64,000 bases of DNA from CAMLOF01 sp041913045 (GTDB lineage: Bacteria; Pseudomonadota; Gammaproteobacteria; Burkholderiales; Burkholderiaceae_C): contig JAYSGB010000018.1 of NCBI GenBank assembly GCA_041913045.1, positions 12,748-76,747 on the forward strand, written 5' to 3'. The translations under genes were made by a program, and so were the position numbers. The first letter of the stretch is position 1, and every line of letters begins with the position of its first letter. Positions 15,924-23,760 of the stretch are shown here, piece by piece. Below the pieces are notes generated by a model, which saw nothing but the letters and a program-made list of their open reading frames with translations, did no database searches and had not been told where the DNA came from.

Positions 15924-16909
15924 GTTCTGTGTTGTGCAGAGGAGGTTGGTGCGACGACGCCTTGCAAGGCAGCCGCCAGGGCTTGCTGCGCCACGGGCGG
16001 CTGCACGCTCATGCGCCAGTAACCGGGCAGGCCGAAGGAAGTGGCGTCGCGCAGCTTGATACCCTGGCTGCGCAAGGCGTCAGGATCAATCGGCTCTGGT
16101 GGCCGGGCGCAGAAAAAGTTGGCATGGCTTGGCAGACAAGACCAGTTCAAGGCTTCCAAGGCTTCCCGCTGACTCATGCGCCAGCGCCTCAGCACGTCTC
16201 GCGAAGAGGCCAGCCAGCGTTGCACTGCAGGTAACGTCCAGGCTTGCAGCATGGCCACGGAATGAGCGCCGAGTGGCCACGACGGGCCCAGGGCCTCCAT
16301 TTGAAGGGCGTCTTCCTCTGCCCCAGCAGGCGCAATCAGGTAAGCGCCGCGCACGCCCGTCAGGCCCAGGGCCTTGTTGGGGGTCCATAGCTGCCAAACC
16401 TGCTGCAACTCATCGGTATTCAAAGCAGGCTGCCCATCCAGCCGCAGCGGTTCGTAGGCGCGGTCCAGCACGGTCACGCCCGGTTGGCCTGCACTGGCGT
16501 GTGGCTGCCACGCCTGGCCCAGGGGGCTGCTGGGCTCACAACCCCAGCGCAGGTCGGCTATTCCACCAGCCTGCAAGGTCATGCCCCAGGCCTGGGCCAG
16601 TTGGGCGTAGTCGCCATAGGCATGCTCCGGCACGGCTACCCTCTGCCCGCCGCGCCTGGCCACCCAGGCCGTGATGCGCGCAATCGCCTCGCTGCCACTG
16701 GCGGCAAGAACAATGCGCTCCAAAGCAACGCCGTGGAATTCCGCCAGGGCCGCGCGAAGGCTGGCGTATGTCGGGTCCGGGTAATGCGTGGGCTCTACAG
16801 CGCGCACGGCTTCCAGCGCCATGGTACAGGGTCCACAGGCGTTGGCGTTCGTGGAAAAGTCCCAGGCGGGAATGCCCAAAGCGTCGGGGCCACCGTGCAC
16901 ACGGCTCAT
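15920..16909 (-). CDS. cobC: Threonine-phosphate decarboxylase-like PLP enzyme (CobC)
   Basis: 329 residues, fold-type I aminotransferase family. Relatives make (R)-1-amino-2-propanol phosphate or serve the same aminopropanol arm that CbiB uses. Visible are the substrate-loop region DFSTNANACGP, HYPDPTYASLRAALAEFH and the PLP lysine in TPNKALGLTGVRGAYL. The frame extends upstream to 17104, but that part overlaps cbiB. The ATG at 16909 overlaps the cbiB stop as ATGA and begins the conserved MSRVHGGPD. Confidence 0.9.
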   Translation of the reverse strand: MSRVHGGPDALGIPAWDFSTNANACGPCTMALEAVRAVEPTHYPDPTYASLRAALAEFHGVALERIVLAASGSEAIARITAWVARRGGQRVAVPEHAYGDYAQLAQAWGMTLQAGGIADLRWGCEPSSPLGQAWQPHASAGQPGVTVLDRAYEPLRLDGQPALNTDELQQVWQLWTPNKALGLTGVRGAYLIAPAGAEEDALQMEALGPSWPLGAHSVAMLQAWTLPAVQRWLASSRDVLRRWRMSQREALEALNWSCLPSHANFFCARPPEPIDPDALRSQGIKLRDATSFGLPGYWRMSVQPPVAQQALAAALQGVVAPTSSAQHRT

Positions 16910-17901
16910 GACAAGGTTCCTATCCAAATGCTCAAGGGGGCGAGTATGCACAGCGCAGCAAGCCACCTCACCACACGGCCAGCCAACCTGATTGCCTGCC
17001 CCACATGCGCGGATCCAGGCTCCACACCATTGGCATTGAGCACATAAACCCCGGGCTTGCCCAGGCGGACGCCCAGCGCCAGCGCCATGGTGGCCATGGG
17101 CCAACCACCGTTGGGCGAAGGTGTAGCTGCAGCCTCACGCGGCAAGCGGGCCCATTGTGGGCTTGGGGCCCCTGCACCACGGCCAGCCAACCACAGCAGC
17201 CCAGCCGTCAGGCGCGCGGGCAGCCAGGACAAAACATCATCGGCCCGGGCCGCCCACTTGCCCGCCCAGGTCCAGACACGCCCCTGCCGCTCGCCCCGGT
17301 AACCCCACATGGCGTCTGCCGTGTTGGCCATGCGGTACAGCGCCGCGCCTGGCAAACCGGCCATCAGGAACCAAAATACCGGGGCCACCACAGAATCGTT
17401 CAAGTTCTCGGCCAGCGTTTCTATGGCTGTCTCGCGGACTTCACTCGCGGTGAGCTGGCTCACGTCGCGGCTGCACAGCCACGACAGGCGTTCGCGGCCT
17501 GCCTGCAACGATTGTTCAAGTGCAACGTCCACAGCGGCCACCTCGGTGCGCAACATGCGCCAGGCCAGTAGCGGCTTGAAGCACAGACCCAACAGCAAGG
17601 CTTGCACCCAGGCAGCCCCCTGCAACAGCAAGGCCTGCAAAGCGAAGGCCACGGCGCAAACCACCAAAGCCAGGCACAACCAGGCAAGCGCACCACGCAC
17701 GAACGGCCCAGTCGCCGCGCTCTCATGGCGTCCAACCACAGGCGCGGCCCAGCGGCCCATGCGCTCCAGCGCGTTGCCCATCCACACAACGGGGTGCCAA
17801 CGCACGGGCGGCTCACCCCACCAGCGGTCCACGGCCAGGGCCACGAGTACTGCAACAGCCAGCACACCGAAGCTTGGCAACAGCAGCGCGCCATAGCTCA
17901 C
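16906..17901 (-). CDS. cbiB: Adenosylcobinamide-phosphate synthase (CbiB/CobD)
   Basis: 331 residues, integral membrane enzyme joining adenosylcobyric acid with aminopropanol (phosphate). Family motifs are seen in order: DRWWGEPPVRWHPVVWMG, RETAIETLAENLNDSVVAPVFWFL, ANTADAMWGYRGER and the NGGWPMATMALALGVRLGKPG region. The GTG at 17901 overlaps the bluB stop (GTGA) and precedes the first hydrophobic helix; the upstream methionine at 17955 lies inside bluB. Confidence 0.95.
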   Translation of the reverse strand: MSYGALLLPSFGVLAVAVLVALAVDRWWGEPPVRWHPVVWMGNALERMGRWAAPVVGRHESAATGPFVRGALAWLCLALVVCAVAFALQALLLQGAAWVQALLLGLCFKPLLAWRMLRTEVAAVDVALEQSLQAGRERLSWLCSRDVSQLTASEVRETAIETLAENLNDSVVAPVFWFLMAGLPGAALYRMANTADAMWGYRGERQGRVWTWAGKWAARADDVLSWLPARLTAGLLWLAGRGAGAPSPQWARLPREAAATPSPNGGWPMATMALALGVRLGKPGVYVLNANGVEPGSAHVGQAIRLAGRVVRWLAALCILAPLSIWIGTLS

Positions 17902-18626
17902 GTTGCAGTCCCTAACTCGGCATTGGCTGCAAACAGTTGGCTCTGCTCGCCCCAAGTGTCGTCAAACACCAACCCCTCCAATGGCTCACGGCAGGCCCAG
18001 CGTGCCTGCTCCAGCATGGGCTGCGCGTAATACCCCTGCACAGGCCCCAGGCAGAGGATGGCTATGGGCTCCGCCCCATCGGGCAGCCCCAGCACCATGG
18101 CCAGCTCAGCCGGTTCAAACAAGGAAACCCACCCCATGCCCAGCCCTTCGGCACGGGCTGCAAGCCACAGGTTCTGTATGGCACAGGCGGCAGACGCCAG
18201 ATCCATGGCAGGCATGGTTCGCCTGCCAAAAACGTGTTTGTCACGCCCTTCGGCCAAAGACACGACCAGCACCTCGGCAGCATCCAGCACACCTTGGACC
18301 TTCAGGCGCATGAAATCGTCCCGCCGTTCGCCTAGGGCCTGTGCCGTACGCTGGCGTTCAAGCTCCACCAGCGCGTGCAGGCGCTCTCGCGTGGCGCGTT
18401 GGGTCACCCTGACGAAGCGCCACGGCTGCATGAAGCCGACGCTGGGCGCGAAGTGGGCCGCCCACAACAGGCGGCGCAGCACTTCCGGCGCCACGGTTCC
18501 GCCAGTGAAATGCCGCATGTCGCGCCGCTCGCGGATGGCGTGATAGACGGCCTCCGCTTCCTGAGCGGAAAAAGGCTGCGCCGGAGCCCACTGCAGGGAG
18601 GACATGGGCTGATCGTCAGCACTCAC
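17898..18626 (-). CDS. bluB: 5,6-dimethylbenzimidazole synthase
   Basis: 242 residues, nitroreductase-like flavodestructase fold. BluB cleaves reduced FMN with oxygen to yield DMB, the lower ligand of B12. Motifs are the RRDMRHF segment near residue 35, AAHFAPSVGFMQPWRF, and the Asp-containing MDLASAACAIQNLWLAARAEGLGMGWVSLF. The GTG at 18626 overlaps the stop of the upstream gene as GTGA; an internal ATG at 18605 is an alternative. Its presence implies aerobic DMB synthesis and true cobalamin as the end product. Confidence 0.95.
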   Translation of the reverse strand: MSADDQPMSSLQWAPAQPFSAQEAEAVYHAIRERRDMRHFTGGTVAPEVLRRLLWAAHFAPSVGFMQPWRFVRVTQRATRERLHALVELERQRTAQALGERRDDFMRLKVQGVLDAAEVLVVSLAEGRDKHVFGRRTMPAMDLASAACAIQNLWLAARAEGLGMGWVSLFEPAELAMVLGLPDGAEPIAILCLGPVQGYYAQPMLEQARWACREPLEGLVFDDTWGEQSQLFAANAELGTAT

Positions 18627-19033
18627 AGCAGTGCGGGCTCAAGTGGGGGCGGCAGCTTGGCCAGAATGCCGTTGCGCAGGCCCTCGGGCCGCTCACCCCT
18701 TGCAAGCGTTCCGTCCGGGGCATCGACATGCATCCGCGCGCATGCCAGTACCTGCTCTGCCAATCCGGCGCTTGGCGTCAAATCGCCGAACAGGTAGCTG
18801 TGTTTGCCTGGTGCCTGGAACGCCACGGTGCATGCGCGTGAGCAGCTGTTCAGGCAGGCCATGCCGCGTACCCGCACGCGGCTCCATTGACCGGTTGCAT
18901 CCGTGCAATGGACTGCCTGAACAGCTTCCAGCAGCAGAGCCCCGGCGGCAGGCTCATCGCGCGAGCCCCCTGCAGGCCTGCAAGTGGTGCAGACGATCAG
19001 CTCTGTGACGGGAAAGGAAGACGTGTGTGTCAT
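18623..19033 (-). CDS. DUF1636 family, cysteine-rich thioredoxin-like ferredoxin/metal-binding protein
   Basis: 136 residues. An N-terminal strand and CTTC motif (ELIVCTTCRP) and a second cysteine group (GMACLNSCSRACTVAF) suggest a 2Fe-2S thioredoxin-like ferredoxin or a metal-binding protein. DUF1636 genes are frequently found in cobalamin or metal loci; no reaction is established that I know of. A role in cobalt handling, or as electron donor for reducing Co(II) before adenosylation by CobO just upstream, is plausible but unproven. It is 20 bp behind cobO and overlaps bluB as GTGA. Confidence 0.85.
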   Translation of the reverse strand: MTHTSSFPVTELIVCTTCRPAGGSRDEPAAGALLLEAVQAVHCTDATGQWSRVRVRGMACLNSCSRACTVAFQAPGKHSYLFGDLTPSAGLAEQVLACARMHVDAPDGTLARGERPEGLRNGILAKLPPPLEPALL

Positions 19034-19053
19034 GGAAATCCGGCTTCGGTATG

Positions 19054-19623
19054 TCAGTCCTCAATGCCGCGCTGCGCGGGCACACCGGCCTGGAAGTGAT
19101 GTTTGACCAGCGTCATCTCGGTCACCGTGTCGGCCAACTCGATCAACTCGGCCGGGGCGTTGCGCCCGGTCAGCACCACATTGACGTGCGAAGGCCGTTC
19201 CCGCAGACACGCCAGCACCGGCTCCAGGGGAATCCAGCCGTAACGCAGCGGGTAGGTGATCTCGTCCAGCACCACCATGGAATGCTCGCCCGCGCGGATC
19301 GTGGCCTCGGCCCTGGCCCAGCCTTCCTGCGCCAACTGGGCGGAATGGTCCAGGTCGCGGCTTTTCCAGCTGAAGCCATCACCCAGCCCTTCGATGGGAA
19401 TGCCCAACTGCTCGAACACGCGATGCTCGCCAAAGCGTGCCGTGGGCACCTTCATGAACTGATAGACCTTCACGGCCTTGCCCCGGCCATGAGCCCTGAC
19501 GGCCAACCCAAATGCCGCCGTGCTCTTGCCCTTGCCGTTACCGGTGTGAACGATGACCAGGCCCCGGCGCTCGCCCTCGGGTTTTTCGTAGCGCTTGTCG
19601 GTAGGCGGTGTTTCGATTTCCAT
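19054..19623 (-). CDS. cobO: Cob(I)yrinic acid a,c-diamide adenosyltransferase
   Basis: 189 residues, CobA/CobO/BtuR family. Transfers the adenosyl group from ATP to Co(I) corrinoids. The P-loop HTGNGKGKSTAAFGLAVRA is at about residues 26-44, with MVVLDEITYPLRYGW and the C-terminal TEMTLVKHHFQAGVPAQRGIED typical of the family. The ATG at 19623 is chosen over 19665 because the family starts shortly before the YEKPEGERRG segment. Lies between btuD and the DUF1636 gene with short 20-base gaps. Confidence 0.97.
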   Translation of the reverse strand: MEIETPPTDKRYEKPEGERRGLVIVHTGNGKGKSTAAFGLAVRAHGRGKAVKVYQFMKVPTARFGEHRVFEQLGIPIEGLGDGFSWKSRDLDHSAQLAQEGWARAEATIRAGEHSMVVLDEITYPLRYGWIPLEPVLACLRERPSHVNVVLTGRNAPAELIELADTVTEMTLVKHHFQAGVPAQRGIED

Positions 19624-19643
19624 CTTGTATTCCTGTGTTCTGT

Positions 19644-20417
19644 TCAGCGCGGTAGAGCCACCCATTGGCCCTGCAGCGGCAGGATGCTGATGCGGTGGTC
19701 AAAAACCGCTTCCAGCACCCGGTGGGTTTGAGGGTCGTCGCAGCGCCCGTGGCCGCACACCCGCCCCTGCGCCATCACGACCATGTCGTCAGCGTGCAAG
19801 GCGAACGATATTTCGTGCAGCACACTCACCACGGTCTTGCCCTCGTCCACCAGCGCCCGCACCAGTTGCAGCCAATCGGCTTGGTGCGGGGGGTCCAGGT
19901 TGGCCAACGGCTCGTCCATCAGCAGTACTTGAGCCTCCACCGCCAGGGCCCGGGCCAGCAGCACACGCTGGCGCTCCCCGCCAGAAAGCGCCGCCAAGGG
20001 CCGGTCACGCCATTCCCAGGCCTGGGTGGCACGCAGCGACCGCTCTGCGGCGGACAGGTCAGCCGCGCTGGGTGGTGCCAACCACCCCTGATGCGGCAGT
20101 CGGCCCAGCATCACCACGTCGTGCACGGTCAGGTCGTCGCTGGCAGATTCGTTCTGACCCAGCCAAGAAAGCTGCCGCGCGCGTTCGCGGTGCGGAACGT
20201 CGCGCAAAGGTCTGCCCAACAGATTCACCTGCCCTTGTGCCACGCCGTGCGGCAGCAGTCCGGCCAGCGCCTTGAGCAACGTGGACTTGCCTGCGCCGTT
20301 GGGCCCCACCAAGGCGGTCCATCGCCCTTGTTCAATCGCCAAATCGATGCCGTGCAGCACTTCGCTGCGGCCCAACGTGGCGCGCACCCCGCTGGCTTCA
20401 ATCGCATAGCGGTTCAT
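19644..20417 (-). CDS. btuD: Vitamin B12 ABC transporter ATP-binding protein
   Basis: 257 residues. Walker A is GPNGAGKST, the Q-loop is in LGQNESAS, the signature is ALSGGERQR, Walker B is VLLMDEPLANLD and the switch His is in VLHEISFAL. It powers the BtuC permease for corrinoid import. The ATG at 20417 overlaps the btuC stop (ATGA). Confidence 0.95.
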   Translation of the reverse strand: MNRYAIEASGVRATLGRSEVLHGIDLAIEQGRWTALVGPNGAGKSTLLKALAGLLPHGVAQGQVNLLGRPLRDVPHRERARQLSWLGQNESASDDLTVHDVVMLGRLPHQGWLAPPSAADLSAAERSLRATQAWEWRDRPLAALSGGERQRVLLARALAVEAQVLLMDEPLANLDPPHQADWLQLVRALVDEGKTVVSVLHEISFALHADDMVVMAQGRVCGHGRCDDPQTHRVLEAVFDHRISILPLQGQWVALPR

Positions 20418-21430
20418 CGCCAGCCCCCTCGGCCTTGACCCCGGTACATCAACCACAGCAGGTAGCCGCCACCCAGCACCGCCATGAGCACACCCACCGG
20501 CAATTCCTGGGGGGCCAGCACGGCGCGCGCCAGCACGTCGGCCCCCAGCAGCAAGGCTCCACCCGCCAATGCGGACAGCAGTACCAGCCGGTTGTGGGTC
20601 GTCTTCACCACCGAACGCACCAAGTGCGGCGCAGCAAGCCCCACGAAGGCAATCAGCCCCGTCTGTGCCACCGCCGTGCCCGTGGCCAGTGCCAGCACCG
20701 CCACCAGTGCGGCACGCATGGGCGCCAGTGGCAACCCCAGGCTCTGCGCCGTGGACTCGCCCAGGCTCAGGCCATCAAGCACGCGGCTCAAGCCCACTGC
20801 CGCCACAGCGCAAAGCATCAGCAACACGGCCATCACACCCGCCGCACTCCAACCCACAAAGCCCGTGGAGCCCAGCATGAAAGCCTGCATGGCCTGCAAC
20901 ACGTCCGGGTGTGTGAGCATGACGAGCGACGTCATGGCACCCAGCACCACCCCCACAATGACACCAGCCAGCAAAAGGCGCAGGCTGTGCTGCACGCCCT
21001 GCGCCAGCACCAGCGTGAGCAACACGGCTGCCACGGCACCGGCAAACGCCGCCCCGGTAAGCCCCAGCCGCAACACCCAGGCGGTGGCGAACGGGCTGCC
21101 GCCAAAAAGTGCCAAGGCCAACGCCACAGCCAAAGATGCGCCCGAGGCGCTACCCAACAAGTACGGATCTGCCAGCGGGTTGCGGAACAAACCTTGCGCA
21201 ACCGCTCCAGCCAGACCAAGGAGCGCGCCAGCCAGCCAGGCCCCCAGCGAGCGTGGCAAGCGGATGTCCCAGACTATCTGTGCGGCCACGGGGTCTTGCC
21301 ACATGGCCCGTAGGCTGTCCAGCCCCGTGCTGCCGACACTGGTTCCCAGAACCATCAATATGGCGGCTGCGGACACCAGAACGGCACTCAGCCACCAGGC
21401 ACGGCGAGCCATCGGCGACACCCCACTCAC
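20414..21430 (-). CDS. btuC: Vitamin B12 ABC transporter permease (FecCD family)
   Basis: 338 residues with about ten membrane helices. It shows the family sequences RLPRSLGAWLAGALLGLAG and FRNPLADPYLLGSASGAS and the cytoplasmic coupling region GLAAPHLVR. The start is set at GTG 21430, which overlaps the btuF TGA as GTGA; ATG 21412 is possible. Upstream in-frame sequence lies inside btuF. Confidence 0.95.
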   Translation of the reverse strand: MSGVSPMARRAWWLSAVLVSAAAILMVLGTSVGSTGLDSLRAMWQDPVAAQIVWDIRLPRSLGAWLAGALLGLAGAVAQGLFRNPLADPYLLGSASGASLAVALALALFGGSPFATAWVLRLGLTGAAFAGAVAAVLLTLVLAQGVQHSLRLLLAGVIVGVVLGAMTSLVMLTHPDVLQAMQAFMLGSTGFVGWSAAGVMAVLLMLCAVAAVGLSRVLDGLSLGESTAQSLGLPLAPMRAALVAVLALATGTAVAQTGLIAFVGLAAPHLVRSVVKTTHNRLVLLSALAGGALLLGADVLARAVLAPQELPVGVLMAVLGGGYLLWLMYRGQGRGGWR

Positions 21431-22374
21431 GGCTGCCCCTTGCCCTGCAGCGCGGGCCGCCGAGCGTCGCCTGTGGCACCCGGCGCCTTGTCTGCCAAGC
21501 ACGCAGCCATGATGCGAGCCGCCTCTGCCATGCGCGGGCCCGGCCGCACCAGCAGGTCGGCGTCTGCCGTGGGAAACACACACAGGCGCTTTTCGCGCAC
21601 CGCGCGAATGCCCGCCCAGCCTGGCCGGTCGGTCATGCCCGCGAAGTTGCGGTCACCCACCATGATCACATCGGGGTTGGCACGCACCACGAACTCTGGA
21701 TTGAGCTTCGGGAATGGCCCAAGCGCTGCCCCAACGATGTTACGCGCACCCAGCCGTTGCAGCGTCTCGCCAATAAAGGAGGTTTCGCCCGCCGCGTAGG
21801 GCGCACGGTTGACCTCGAAATACACGCGCGTGCCCCGCACCGCCGCAGGCAAGGACTGCGCCGCCGCCGACACCGCTGCGTCAATGTGCCGCCACACCCG
21901 CTCGCTGTCGCTCACGGGCAGGCCAAGCACCTGCGCTACCTTGCCCAGCACCCGGCGCACGTCGGCATGGGTCTTGGGCTCCAGCGCCACCACCTTCAGG
22001 CCCAATGCCTGCAGGCGGTCACTGGCCCGCGTGGCGGTGCTCACCAGCACCACGTCAGGCCGCAGCGCAACGATGGCTTCAATGTTCGGGTCCAGCCCAC
22101 CGCCCAGCTGCGGCAGCCGTGTCACGGCCTGTGGCCAGTTGGAATAGCGATCCACCCCCACCAGGCGGTGGCACTGGCCCAGCTCACAAACGGTCTCCGT
22201 CAACGACGGCAGCAGCGACACGATGCGCTGCGGCACCTGCTCCCAACGCACCAGCTGGCCACGGTCATCGGTCACTTCCAGCGGCGCCGCGTGCAGCGCA
22301 TTACCCGCCATCCACGCACCAAGCAGCGCAAGAGCCAGCGCGCGTTGCCAAGCCCTCCTCAAAACCCTGGTCAT
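21427..22374 (-). CDS. btuF: Periplasmic corrinoid-binding protein of the BtuCD transporter
   Basis: 315 residues. The signal peptide MTRVLRRAWQRALALALLG runs to NALHA; the mature protein is a helical-backbone two-lobed binding protein (RIVSLLPSLTETVCELG, VGVDRYSNWP, ARNIVGAALGPFPKLNPEFV). It captures corrinoids released from BtuB and hands them to BtuC. The ATG at 22374 overlaps the cobU stop (ATGA). It is distinct from the second BtuF-like gene at 22942-23760. Confidence 0.93.
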   Translation of the reverse strand: MTRVLRRAWQRALALALLGAWMAGNALHAAPLEVTDDRGQLVRWEQVPQRIVSLLPSLTETVCELGQCHRLVGVDRYSNWPQAVTRLPQLGGGLDPNIEAIVALRPDVVLVSTATRASDRLQALGLKVVALEPKTHADVRRVLGKVAQVLGLPVSDSERVWRHIDAAVSAAAQSLPAAVRGTRVYFEVNRAPYAAGETSFIGETLQRLGARNIVGAALGPFPKLNPEFVVRANPDVIMVGDRNFAGMTDRPGWAGIRAVREKRLCVFPTADADLLVRPGPRMAEAARIMAACLADKAPGATGDARRPALQGKGQP

Positions 22375-22937
22375 GCGTTCCCTTTCAACGCCACCGGCAG
22401 CCCTGCCGCCATGAATACGGCGCGCTCGCACACCCCGGCCACGCGCTGGTTCAAGCGTCCCAGCGCATCCACGAAGGCGCGCACATCACGCCCCATGGGA
22501 ATCACGCCCAGCCCGATCTCGTTGCTGACGATCACCACGGGCCCAGGCGCGCGCCCCAAGGCATCCACCAGGTTGGCCTGCTGGGCATCAAGCTCGTCAG
22601 CAGACCAGGGTTCACCAGCCATCGGCATCAACCCCGCGGTCAACCACAAGGTCAGGCAGTCCACCACCAGTAGCGTGTCCGGGCGGCTCTCGCGCACCAA
22701 AGCCTCTACCAAACCAGCCCCCACCTCCAGCGTGGACATGCCAGGCACCCTTTCTGCCCTATCACGCTGGTGGCGTGCAATGCGCTCGCGCATCTCATCG
22801 TCCCAAGGCTGGGCGGTTGCCAGCAAACATGCCCGGTGGCCAGGCTGCGCCAGCCATGCGCGCGCCAAGTCCTCGGCGCGTCGCGACTTGCCGCTCTTCT
22901 GGCCACCCAAGATCACCTCAGACCGTGCGATGTTCAT
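22371..22937 (-). CDS. cobU: Adenosylcobinamide kinase / adenosylcobinamide-phosphate guanylyltransferase
   Basis: 188 residues from ATG 22937. P-loop GGQKSGKSRRAE near the N terminus, the guanylylation-site region with His in RIARHQRDR, VDCLTLWLTAG, VIVSNEIGLGVIP and the C-terminal LGRLNQRVAGVCERAVFMAAGLPVALKG. It phosphorylates and then GDP-activates adenosylcobinamide for CobS. The start could also be ATG 22949, which would overlap the upstream gene by 8 bases; no Shine-Dalgarno decides. Confidence 0.95.
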   Translation of the reverse strand: MNIARSEVILGGQKSGKSRRAEDLARAWLAQPGHRACLLATAQPWDDEMRERIARHQRDRAERVPGMSTLEVGAGLVEALVRESRPDTLLVVDCLTLWLTAGLMPMAGEPWSADELDAQQANLVDALGRAPGPVVIVSNEIGLGVIPMGRDVRAFVDALGRLNQRVAGVCERAVFMAAGLPVALKGNA

Positions 22938-22941
22938 GCGC

Positions 22942-23760
22942 TCAACCATGCTTGACCATCCATTCGGCAACGATGCGGTGCAACTGTTCCAGGCCATCGG
23001 TCAACGCCGCCGGGCCGGGCTGCAGAATGTCGGCCGACTTGATCTCGAACAGCTGCTCGTTCGTCACAGCAGGCACGTCTTGCCAGCCAGCGCGAGCAGC
23101 CACCTTTTCGGGGCGAAACTTCTTGCCGCACCACGATCCGATCACGATGTCCGGCGCACGCCGCACGATCTCGGCCCCATCGGCAATGATGCGCTGCTTG
23201 CCCATAGCTTGCTGTGCCAGCTCCGGGAAGATGTCATCGCCGCCTGCAATACCCATCAACTCGGACACCCAGCGGATGGCGCTGATGTGCGGATCGTCCC
23301 ACTCCTCGAAGAACACGCGCGGCCTGCGCCGCCCTTGTGCCTGCAACCCCTTCACTGCGTCCTCGATCTGCGCAATGCGTTCACGCCGTTGCGCCACCCA
23401 CTGCTGCGCCTGTGCCTCACAGCCCACCATGGCGGCCACCTGGTAAAGCACAGAAAAGATCTGCTCCACGCTGCGCTGGTTGAACACGGTCACCTGCACG
23501 CCCGCGCGTACCAGTGCCGCCGCAATGTCAGCCTGCAGGTCAGAGAACCCAAACACGCAATCCGGTTGCAACTCCAGAATCTTGTCGATCTTGGCGTTGA
23601 GAAAGGCGCTGACCTTGGGCTTTTCCTCCCGCGCGCGCCGGGGCCGCACGGTGTAGCCGCTGATGCCGACGATACGGTGCTCCTGCCCCAGCAGGTAGAG
23701 CCACTCGGTGGTCTCTTCGGTCAAACAGACAATGCGTTGTGGTCCGAGGTCAGTACTCAT
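22942..23760 (-). CDS. BtuF-like helical-backbone corrinoid/metal receptor lacking a signal peptide
   Basis: 272 residues. Same family as BtuF (RIVCLTEETTEWLYLLGQEHRIVGISGY, KILELQPDCVFGFSDLQADI, FFEEWDDPHISAIRWVSELM). The N terminus is MSTDLGPQRI with no hydrophobic leader, and no alternative upstream start provides one, because upstream sequence is cbiA. It is predicted to be cytoplasmic unless exported in another way. The start at 23760 overlaps cbiA by 11 bases. It could bind cobyrinate, cobinamide or a related intermediate inside the cell; that is inference. Confidence 0.85.
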   Translation of the reverse strand: MSTDLGPQRIVCLTEETTEWLYLLGQEHRIVGISGYTVRPRRAREEKPKVSAFLNAKIDKILELQPDCVFGFSDLQADIAAALVRAGVQVTVFNQRSVEQIFSVLYQVAAMVGCEAQAQQWVAQRRERIAQIEDAVKGLQAQGRRRPRVFFEEWDDPHISAIRWVSELMGIAGGDDIFPELAQQAMGKQRIIADGAEIVRRAPDIVIGSWCGKKFRPEKVAARAGWQDVPAVTNEQLFEIKSADILQPGPAALTDGLEQLHRIVAEWMVKHG

